A DNA stretch of 60,757 nt from an uncultured Burkholderiales bacterium (GTDB lineage: Bacteria > Pseudomonadota > Gammaproteobacteria > Burkholderiales > Burkholderiaceae_C). Within the stretch, counting starts at the first letter, position 1; each line of letters opens with the position of its first letter. The position numbers were made by a program, and so were the translations under genes. The stretch is from contig CAILCI010000054.1 in NCBI GenBank assembly GCA_903832625.1, positions 1 to 60,757 on the forward strand. Reading direction: 5' to 3'. Of the stretch, positions 55,019-60,757 are shown piece after piece. The notes beneath the pieces are model-generated. The model was given only the letters and a program-made list of their open reading frames with translations, searched no databases and was not told where the DNA came from.

Positions 55019-55648
55019 ATGATGAATTTCCCGTTTTTGCTGCTGTGCTTGGCGGCGTATTTGGTCGGCTCGCTCTCGTTCGCCGTCATCGTCAGCCGCG
55101 TCATGGGACTGGACGACCCGCGCACCTACGGCAGCCAAAACCCGGGTGCCACCAATGTGCTGCGCTCGGGCAACAAAGCCGCTGCCATAGCGACCTTGAT
55201 GCTTGATGCGCTCAAAGGCTATGCCCCCGTCTTGCTGGTTAAATTGTTTGGCGCAGACTTTGGCTTCAACGATTTGGCTGTGGCTTGTGTGGCCTTGGCC
55301 GCGTTTGCTGGGCATTTGTGGCCCGTGTTTTTTCGCTTCAAAGGCGGCAAAGGCGTGGCCACAGCGGCGGGTATTTTGTTAGCCGTCGAGCCCTTGCTGG
55401 GCTTGGCGACCTTGGGCACTTGGCTGATCGTGGCGTTTTTCTTTCGCTACTCATCGCTGGCAGCCGTGGCCGCAGCGCTGTTTGCACCCGCTTACTACTT
55501 GCTGGGCGACCAAGTGGCTTGGAAAGTCAGCCCCGAAGAGCTGCTCGCCGTCACCTTCATGAGTGCCATCTTGCTGCTGCGCCACAAAGAAAATATTGTG
55601 CGTTTGGTGGCGGGGGAGGAGAGCCGCATTGGGGCTAAGAAGGAGTGA
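55019..55648 (+). CDS. plsY: Glycerol-3-phosphate acyltransferase PlsY
   Basis: 209 residues with five membrane helices. Conserved loops: YLVGSLSFAVIVSRVMGLDDPRTYGSQNPGATNVLRSG (motif 1), GHLWPVFFRFKGGKGVATAAG (motif 2), and RHKENIVRLVAGEE (motif 3). Transfers acyl from acyl-phosphate to glycerol-3-phosphate, the first step of phospholipid synthesis. Fourteen bp after the aldo/keto reductase gene. Convergent with the brn pair. Confidence 0.96.
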   Translation: MMNFPFLLLCLAAYLVGSLSFAVIVSRVMGLDDPRTYGSQNPGATNVLRSGNKAAAIATLMLDALKGYAPVLLVKLFGADFGFNDLAVACVALAAFAGHLWPVFFRFKGGKGVATAAGILLAVEPLLGLATLGTWLIVAFFFRYSSLAAVAAALFAPAYYLLGDQVAWKVSPEELLAVTFMSAILLLRHKENIVRLVAGEESRIGAKKE

Positions 55649-55677
55649 TAACGAACTTTTGAAACTATATTGCCGTT

Positions 55678-56034
55678 TCAGTGTTGCAGCTCTTCGCGAA
55701 TAACTTTTCGCAAAGTCTCTTCCATGGTTCGTTGTGTCATTGCTTCACGCAATGTGGCATTGATCAGCGTTTGATAGCCGCGCCCGCCCGCCTGCACGCG
55801 ATACCAAGCCAATACGTCTGGGTCAAGTGTGATGTTTATCTTTTGTTTTTTCATGGCGGATCGGAATGCGGTTTTGCCCTCGGCGGGTGATACTTCGTTA
55901 CCCGCGATTTTCCAAACGCCACGGTCTAGATCAGCCTGCGTCAGTTCTGGCAGTTCGTCGTACTCGGTCGGATGAATTTCGTGGGCGTCTACTTTTGTCA
56001 AATCACTGCCCAAATTTTGCTTTTTCGCGCTCAT
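55678..56034 (-). CDS. brnA: BrnA antitoxin
   Basis: 118 residues. Acidic N-terminal part (ELPELTQADLDRGVWKIAGNEVSP) that wraps the toxin, then a ribbon-helix-helix DNA-binding domain (KQKINITLDPDVLAWYRVQAGGRGYQTLINATLREAM). It neutralises BrnT and represses its own operon. Overlaps brnT by 32 bp, toxin first, the usual BrnT-BrnA order. Confidence 0.93.
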   Translation of the reverse strand: MSAKKQNLGSDLTKVDAHEIHPTEYDELPELTQADLDRGVWKIAGNEVSPAEGKTAFRSAMKKQKINITLDPDVLAWYRVQAGGRGYQTLINATLREAMTQRTMEETLRKVIREELQH

Positions 56035-56272
56035 TGGCTTTCCTCATTGAAAAAATATGACGACTCTCGCCATGTTGAACATAGCCCACTGCGGTCAAAC
56101 GCTCCGATAAATAGCCGAAGCAAATCATGCGTTTTTCGCCGTAATCTTCGCGAACGTCTTCAAATTCAAAGGTGGCGTTTGCAAAAATTTGATGGGCATC
56201 CGCAAAATCGAGACCTCGGCTGACAAGGGTTGCCTGTCTCTTGGGCTCATGCCATGTCAGTCTCTCGCACAT
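56003..56272 (-). CDS. brnT: BrnT ribonuclease toxin
   Basis: 89 residues, RelE-like fold. Family pattern: LTWHEPKRQATLVSRGLDFADAHQIF, DVREDYGEKRMICFGYL, and the C-terminal IFSMRKANEREKAKFG with Arg/Lys/Glu residues of the active face. Endoribonuclease that halts translation. The ATG lacks a clear ribosome site. First gene of the pair, just after a palindrome. Confidence 0.93.
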   Translation of the reverse strand: MCERLTWHEPKRQATLVSRGLDFADAHQIFANATFEFEDVREDYGEKRMICFGYLSERLTAVGYVQHGESRHIFSMRKANEREKAKFGQ

Positions 56273-56286
56273 GGGAGAGATTGTAT

Positions 56287-56298
56287 AGATAATTATCT
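56287..56298. promoter_or_regulatory. Candidate BrnA operator
   Basis: AGATAATTATCT is a 12-bp perfect palindrome 14 bp upstream of the brnT start. Ribbon-helix-helix antitoxins bind such symmetric sites in their own promoters. Single site seen; the assignment is inference. Confidence 0.5.
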
Positions 56299-56385
56299 TC
56301 CTTGGGTATCTGTTTATTGTGTCAATTTACGGCTTCAAACTCACACAAGTCTACCCAGAGCCAGCTTGGCTGAGCCTATTACCAA

Positions 56386-56871
56386 TCAATCCCTAAAATT
56401 ATTAAACGACAGCGGCAAATCCGTCATGTCCTTGCGAATCAAGGCCATGGCGGCTTGCAAGTCGTCGCGCTTGGCACCTGTCACGCGCACGGCGTCGCCT
56501 TGGATGGCGGCTTGCACTTTGAGTTTGCTGTCTTTGATGAGGCGTTGGATTTTCTTAGACGCATCGCTTTCAATGCCGTTGCGCACTTTGATGACTTGCT
56601 TGACCTTGTCGCCGCCGACTTTTTGCACGTCGCCTTTGTCTAAAAAGCGCACATCCACTTCGCGCTTGGCGAGTTTGCTGCGCAAAATATCTTCCACTTG
56701 CACGAGTTGAAAATCGGCATCGCCGAATAGGGTGATCTCTTTGTCTTTGAGTTCGATGGCGGCAGAGGTGCCTTTGAAGTCAAAGCGCGTGGCAATTTCT
56801 TTGGCCGCGTTTTCAACGGCGTTTTTGACTTCGACGAGGTTGGGTTCGCAGACGGTATCAAAAGAGGGCAT
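56386..56871 (-). CDS. yajQ: YajQ-family nucleotide-binding protein
   Basis: 161 residues with two ferredoxin-like domains. [37 protein letters not shown] at the N terminus, and the C-terminal [29 protein letters not shown] and [10 protein letters not shown] are diagnostic. Members bind cyclic di-GMP in some species or nucleic acid and affect virulence and phage mRNA. Divergent from murB across 39 bp. Confidence 0.96.
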   Translation of the reverse strand: MPSFDTVCEPNLVEVKNAVENAAKEIATRFDFKGTSAAIELKDKEITLFGDADFQLVQVEDILRSKLAKREVDVRFLDKGDVQKVGGDKVKQVIKVRNGIESDASKKIQRLIKDSKLKVQAAIQGDAVRVTGAKRDDLQAAMALIRKDMTDLPLSFNNFRD

Positions 56872-56910
56872 AGCAATCGGTGTAAAAAATCAAGGTGAGA
56901 CAATCCCCCT

Positions 56911-57999
56911 ATGTTAGTTGAGCACAATTACCCCCTGCAAGCGCACAATAGTTTTGGTATTTCGGCCAAAGCCACGCAATTGGTGCGCATCCACTCCGAG
57001 GCCGACGTGCTGGCGGTGCTGGCCGACCCCGCATTGCGCGATTTCCCCAAATTCGTGCTGGGCGGCGGCAGCAACATTGTGCTCACGGGTGACGTCAAAG
57101 CCTTGGTGCTCAAAGCCGAAATCAAAGGCATGCGCTTGGCCGCCGAGACCGAGAAAGCTTGGATTGTCGAAGCCGGCGCGGGCGACAACTGGCATGAATT
57201 GGTGGCGTGGACGCTGCAAAACGGCTGGCCGGGCTTGGAGAACATGGCCTTGATTCCCGGCAGCGTGGGCGCGTCGCCGGTGCAAAACATTGGTGCCTAT
57301 GGCGTGGAGCTGCAAGACCGTTTCGAGTCGCTCGATGCCATCGATTTGCGCACCGGCCAAGTCTTCACCCTCAACCATGCCCAATGCGCCTTTGGTTACC
57401 GCGATTCTGTCTTCAAACACGGCGCAAATACTGGCAGAGCTGAAACAAACCCCATGAATTCGGGCGCTTCCAGCCACATGGGGCTGGCAGGCCGCGCACT
57501 CATTACCCGTGTGCGTTTTCATCTGCCCAAGCGCTGGAAGCCGGTGCTCGACTATGCCGACCTAGAACGCAAAATCCAAGAAACAGGCATCACTGCGCCC
57601 AGCGCCCAGCAAATCTTCGATTGGGTCTGCGAGGTGCGCCGCGCCAAGTTGCCCGACCCAGCGGTCATTGGCAATGCGGGCAGTTTCTTCAAAAACCCCA
57701 CCGTCACGCCCGAGCAGTGCGAGGACATCATTGCCCGCGAACCCAAGCTGGTGCACTACGTGCTGGACGATGGCCGCATCAAACTGGCAGCGGGCTGGTT
57801 GATTGATGCCTGTGGCTGGAAGGGCAAAAGCGTGGGCAACGCAGGCGTGTACGAGAAACAAGCCTTGGTGCTGGTCAATCGAGGCGGGCGCGACAACCCC
57901 TGCACCGGCGGCGAGGTGATGACGCTGGCCAAAGCCATTCAAACCAGTGTGTACGAGCGCTTTGGTATTTTGCTAGAGCCCGAGCCGGTGGTGGTCTGA
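56911..57999 (+). CDS. murB: UDP-N-acetylenolpyruvoylglucosamine reductase
   Basis: 362 residues, FAD enzyme making UDP-MurNAc for peptidoglycan. FAD site FVLGGGSNIVLTGDVKALVLK, PGLENMALIPGSVGASPVQNIGAYGVEL, FGYRDSVFK, the catalytic Ser in IGNAGSFFKNP, and the terminal Glu region. Type I, like Escherichia coli. A Ser/Asn/His stretch (GANTGRAETNPMNSGASSHMG, read from 57420) before the strand ALITRVRF is longer than usual and may be a surface loop. The stop is 3 bp from the convergent Bug gene. Confidence 0.96.
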   Translation: MLVEHNYPLQAHNSFGISAKATQLVRIHSEADVLAVLADPALRDFPKFVLGGGSNIVLTGDVKALVLKAEIKGMRLAAETEKAWIVEAGAGDNWHELVAWTLQNGWPGLENMALIPGSVGASPVQNIGAYGVELQDRFESLDAIDLRTGQVFTLNHAQCAFGYRDSVFKHGANTGRAETNPMNSGASSHMGLAGRALITRVRFHLPKRWKPVLDYADLERKIQETGITAPSAQQIFDWVCEVRRAKLPDPAVIGNAGSFFKNPTVTPEQCEDIIAREPKLVHYVLDDGRIKLAAGWLIDACGWKGKSVGNAGVYEKQALVLVNRGGRDNPCTGGEVMTLAKAIQTSVYERFGILLEPEPVVV

Positions 58000-58002
58000 G
58001 AC

Positions 58003-58977
58003 TTATTCCGCGCTGATCTTGCGTTCGCGAATAATCCGCCCCCATGTGGCGTATTCTTTTTCCATGTATTTGCCCAATTCTTCGCGGCTGCCGGGCAAGG
58101 GCGTGAGGCCGTGTGCGTTGAGTTGCGACACCACATCGGGCGACTTGAGCACCTTGACCAACTCTGTGTTCCAGCGCTCCAAGATGGGCGCAGGCACTTT
58201 GCTGGAGGCCACAAAAGCATACCAATTGGTCGCGCTGAAACCCGGATAGCCCGATTCGGCAATGGTGGGCACTTTGGGCAGCGCAGTCAAGCGTTGCAAG
58301 CCTGTGCTGGCAATCGGAATGAGTTTGCCGTTCTCGATGTAGGGCAGCGAGGTCGAGAGCGTTGAGTAATACGAGGCCACGCGCCCGCCCAACAAATCTT
58401 GCAGCGCGGGTGCGCCGCCTTTGTACGGCACATGGACGGTGTCTATTTTGGCCATGTCGTTGAGCAATTCACCCGCCAAATGCGAGGCAGAGCCCGGCCC
58501 AGTCGAGGCAAAGTCCAGCTTGCCGGGGTATTTTTTGGCATAGGCAATGAAGTCGGCAAAGTTTTTGATGCCTGTATCGGCATTGACCACCAACACATTG
58601 GGAAAGTTCACGCCCATGGTGATCGGAGCCAAGTCTTTGAAGGGGTCGTAAGCCACTTTCATCATGTGCGGCGCAATCGTGAGGGGGCCGACCGAGCCAA
58701 ACAAAATCACGCTGCCGTCTGCGGGGCCTTGCGCGGCGTATTGATGTGCAATGTTGCCGCCTGCACCAGCGCGGTTGTCGATCACCACCGACACGCCCAA
58801 GTTCTCGCCCAGTTTTTTGGCAATGATGCGCGCGCCCGTGTCGGCAGCACCCCCCGCAGCAAAACCCACCACCATGGTGACGGTTTTCTTGGGCGGAAAC
58901 TCTTGCGCCTTGAGGCCTAAGCTGCACACCAGCAGGCTGGCTAAAAAGCCGATCTTCAAAAATTGACGTGTGTCCAT
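58003..58977 (-). CDS. Bug-family tripartite tricarboxylate transporter receptor
   Basis: 324 residues with signal peptide (FLKIGFLASLLVCSLGLKAQ). Family motifs: VTMVVGFAAGGAADTGARIIAKKLGE, VVIDNRAGAGGNIAHQYAAQGPADGS, FPNVLVVN, YPGKLDFASTGPGSASHLAGELL, and VPYKGGAPALQDLLGG. AGGAGA lies 5 nt before the 58977 ATG. Bug proteins capture carboxylates in the periplasm. Here it is 17 bp after tcuB, which points to citrate, tricarballylate or a relative. No TctA/TctB membrane partners are in the window. Confidence 0.93.
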   Translation of the reverse strand: MDTRQFLKIGFLASLLVCSLGLKAQEFPPKKTVTMVVGFAAGGAADTGARIIAKKLGENLGVSVVIDNRAGAGGNIAHQYAAQGPADGSVILFGSVGPLTIAPHMMKVAYDPFKDLAPITMGVNFPNVLVVNADTGIKNFADFIAYAKKYPGKLDFASTGPGSASHLAGELLNDMAKIDTVHVPYKGGAPALQDLLGGRVASYYSTLSTSLPYIENGKLIPIASTGLQRLTALPKVPTIAESGYPGFSATNWYAFVASSKVPAPILERWNTELVKVLKSPDVVSQLNAHGLTPLPGSREELGKYMEKEYATWGRIIRERKISAE

Positions 58978-58994
58978 GCTTGTCTCCTGTTGTG

Positions 58995-60092
58995 TCAATC
59001 GCTGCCTAAACTCAGGGTGTTGGGTTGGCGCTTTTCCACCGAAAAACGCAGCAAGGATGCCAAACGAAACACACCGTGCGCAAATTTACTGTAGGGCAGG
59101 GTGGCAAACAAAGCCATGACCGAGCCCAAGTGCAAGCATAGCAAGGCAGGCATGAGCGGCTGCTGGCGCGCCATCCACAAGCCCAAACCGCTGGCGCTGA
59201 CCAAGGCCAGCAAGGCAATAAAGCCAAAGTCCATGCTGTTTTGCGCCGCATCGCCGTGCTCAGGATGGCGGCGCAGTTTGAGCGCAAACAACCACGCGCA
59301 ACCCAGCAACAAGCTGATGCCGCCGCTCACGCCCAGTAATTTGGGCAAACTGGGCAAGTCGTAGGGCGCAGGCAGGCTGAAAAAATAATGTTCCAGCGTG
59401 GCCACGCTGGTGGACGCAAAGCACAGCATGAAGCCGTAAAACGTCAGGTGATGGGCATATTGGCGGGCGTGGGCAAAAGCATCGTCTTCGTTGTTGCAGC
59501 CCTCGCCATGACCGCCATCCAAATACTTGAGGGTGAACGCCGCTTGTGTGGCTTCCAAGCTGGGTGCCAGCGTGGCAGCTGCGCCGCTGGTGGCGGGTTT
59601 GAGTTCACGCAAAAACCGCCGCACGCCCAAGCTCAAAGCCAGTGCGGCAAACAAAAACACAGGCGCAAACAACGCCACCATGCGGTTGTGCGGCAACACG
59701 CCGTAAAAGTTGTCGGCCTGGCCGGGCGCTGCTTGCGACACCAGCCACACCATCAGGCTCAAAGCGGCGGCCGAGGCCACGGCGAGGGTGAGGCCATTGC
59801 GTTGGTACAAACCGCCCAAGGCGCGGGGCCACGCATAGTCGGCGTAGGTTTGGCGGCGCACTTTGGCCATGCTTTGGGGAATGTTCACGAAGAACTCATG
59901 CGGCGGTGCGTATTGGCAAGCGTGCAAACACGCGCCGCAGTTGTGACACAAATTGGCCAAGTAGTGAACATCGGTCTTGTCAAAGCTCAAACGCCGCGTC
60001 ATGGCTGGAAACACGGCGCAAAAGCCTTCGCAATAACGGCAGGCGTTGCAAATTTGCAGTTGGCGCTGGACTTCTTGCTCAGACGGGGTCAT
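58995..60092 (-). CDS. tcuB: TcuB-like Fe-S/haem membrane electron carrier
   Basis: 365 residues. Two 4Fe-4S sites with CNACRYCEGFC and CHNCGACLHAC near the N terminus, then about six membrane helices with His residues that could bind haem (HLTFYGFMLCFAS, LEHYFFSLP, LCLHLGSVMAL). TcuB reoxidises the FADH2 of TcuA into the quinone pool during tricarballylate oxidation. ATG 60092 gives the standard start; it overlaps tcuA by 14 bp. Confidence 0.93.
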   Translation of the reverse strand: MTPSEQEVQRQLQICNACRYCEGFCAVFPAMTRRLSFDKTDVHYLANLCHNCGACLHACQYAPPHEFFVNIPQSMAKVRRQTYADYAWPRALGGLYQRNGLTLAVASAAALSLMVWLVSQAAPGQADNFYGVLPHNRMVALFAPVFLFAALALSLGVRRFLRELKPATSGAAATLAPSLEATQAAFTLKYLDGGHGEGCNNEDDAFAHARQYAHHLTFYGFMLCFASTSVATLEHYFFSLPAPYDLPSLPKLLGVSGGISLLLGCAWLFALKLRRHPEHGDAAQNSMDFGFIALLALVSASGLGLWMARQQPLMPALLCLHLGSVMALFATLPYSKFAHGVFRLASLLRFSVEKRQPNTLSLGSD

Positions 60093-60757
60093 GGACGGCT
60101 TTCTTCGAGGTTTGGGCAGCCGCTGCCAATGCCGCTTGGGTGCCAGCAATGCGGCCAAAGGCCGTGCCAATCGACATGCCCACGCCTGCGGTGTAGCCCT
60201 TGCCCAGCACATTGCCCGCCATCATTTCGCCCGCCACAAACAGGTTGGGGCTGGCTTGGTTGGCAAAGCGCACAGCGGCGGTGTCGTCGGTTTTGAGGCC
60301 CAAGTAGGTGAAGGTCACGCCGGGGCGCACGGCATAGCCGTAAAACGGCGCTGTGTCGATGGTGCGCGCCCAATGGGTTTTGGCCGGGCTGAGGCCTTGG
60401 GTGTGGCAGTCGTCCAGCGTGGTGTGGTCAAACGTGCCGCTCACGCAGGCTTGGTTGTAGCTGTCAAGCGTGTGCTCGAACACGTCGGGGTCGAGTTGCA
60501 ATTTGAGCGCCAATTCGCGCAAGCTGTTGGCTTGCACGCCCTCAAACACCGGCGGCATGAAGCGCCCCACGGCCTTGGCGTCGATGATGGAATAAGCAAT
60601 TTGCCCCGGTTGCTGCGCCACCAGTCGACCCCAAATTGCGTAGCGTTTGGGCCAGAAGTCTTCGCCTTCGTCGTAGAAGCGTTGCGCCTGACGGTTGACC
60701 ACCACACCCAGCGACACACAGTCGATGCGGGTGCAAATGCCGCCGTCGTACAAAGGC
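60079..60757 (-). CDS. tcuA: TcuA-like FAD-dependent tricarballylate dehydrogenase (5' end cut by window)
   Basis: Only the last 225 or so residues are present; the frame stays open to the window edge, so the start lies outside. The remaining part shows the C-terminal half of the fumarate-reductase/succinate-dehydrogenase flavoprotein fold: YDGGICTRIDCVSLGVVVNRQAQRFYDEGEDFWPKRYAIWG, PFYGYAVRPGVTFTYLGLKTD, and the FAD end loop NLFVAGEMMAGNVLGKGYTAGVGMSIGTAFGRIAG. It oxidises tricarballylate to cis-aconitate or acts on a related substrate. Overlaps tcuB. Confidence 0.92.
   Translation of the reverse strand, partial: PLYDGGICTRIDCVSLGVVVNRQAQRFYDEGEDFWPKRYAIWGRLVAQQPGQIAYSIIDAKAVGRFMPPVFEGVQANSLRELALKLQLDPDVFEHTLDSYNQACVSGTFDHTTLDDCHTQGLSPAKTHWARTIDTAPFYGYAVRPGVTFTYLGLKTDDTAAVRFANQASPNLFVAGEMMAGNVLGKGYTAGVGMSIGTAFGRIAGTQAALAAAAQTSKKAVHDPV

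Overview
The window looks like chromosomal DNA of a betaproteobacterium of the order Burkholderiales, most likely Comamonadaceae. This is inferred from the protein families (Bug-family solute receptor next to tcuAB, a uraD-allantoate amidohydrolase fusion, a CusCBA exporter, RF2 with its recoding site) and from a moderately GC-rich, TTG-rich coding style. I see no rRNA, tRNA, CRISPR array or complete insertion sequence. The left edge is intergenic; the right edge cuts a tcuA-like gene.

Region 1 (0.7-18.7 kb) is a purine catabolism island. It holds an NCS2 purine permease, an M20 amidohydrolase, a UraD-allantoate amidohydrolase fusion, allantoinase PuuE, a GntR/FCD regulator, HIU hydrolase, a 57-residue lipoprotein, XdhA-XdhB, a TonB-C-like lipoprotein, XdhC, a tandem glycine riboswitch ahead of a DadA-like flavoprotein, a KirBac-type K+ channel, membrane urate oxidase PuuD with a C-terminal haem-c motif, and ModB-ModC for molybdate, the metal of xanthine dehydrogenase. 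Four sites with the core TGTATAC(A/C) lie before the permease, between gntR and hiuH, before xdhA and before puuD. They form a coherent candidate regulon.

Region 2 (18.7-22.3 kb) is an AT-richer accessory patch. It has an orphan 310-residue gene whose 3' end and downstream DNA are repeated 1390 bp further on (240 bp, about 95% identical). Each copy carries the same 48-bp perfect palindrome. Between the copies lie an McrA-like HNH endonuclease gene and a frameshifted gene remnant. After the second copy comes a near-consensus promoter and a 77-residue single-span membrane protein.

Region 3 (22.3-33.5 kb) returns to purine and C2/C3 metabolism: 8-oxoguanine deaminase, a tartrate/D-malate dehydrogenase, a MOFRL-type glycerate 2-kinase, an EamA transporter, a thioesterase, then a BMP-type nucleoside ABC importer ending in an adenine deaminase. 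With region 1 the set covers nucleoside or base uptake, deamination, oxidation to urate, and ring opening to allantoate and onward.

Region 4 (33.5-60.8 kb) is mostly housekeeping: dcd, a RhlE-like helicase, apaH, a CorC/HlyC-type protein, a membrane methyltransferase, a copper/silver CusCBA operon, two alpha/beta hydrolases, fbp, pepN, prfB with its +1 frameshift, an acyl-CoA synthetase, an aldo/keto reductase, plsY, a BrnT-BrnA toxin-antitoxin pair, yajQ, murB, and a tcuA-tcuB-Bug operon for tricarboxylate use.
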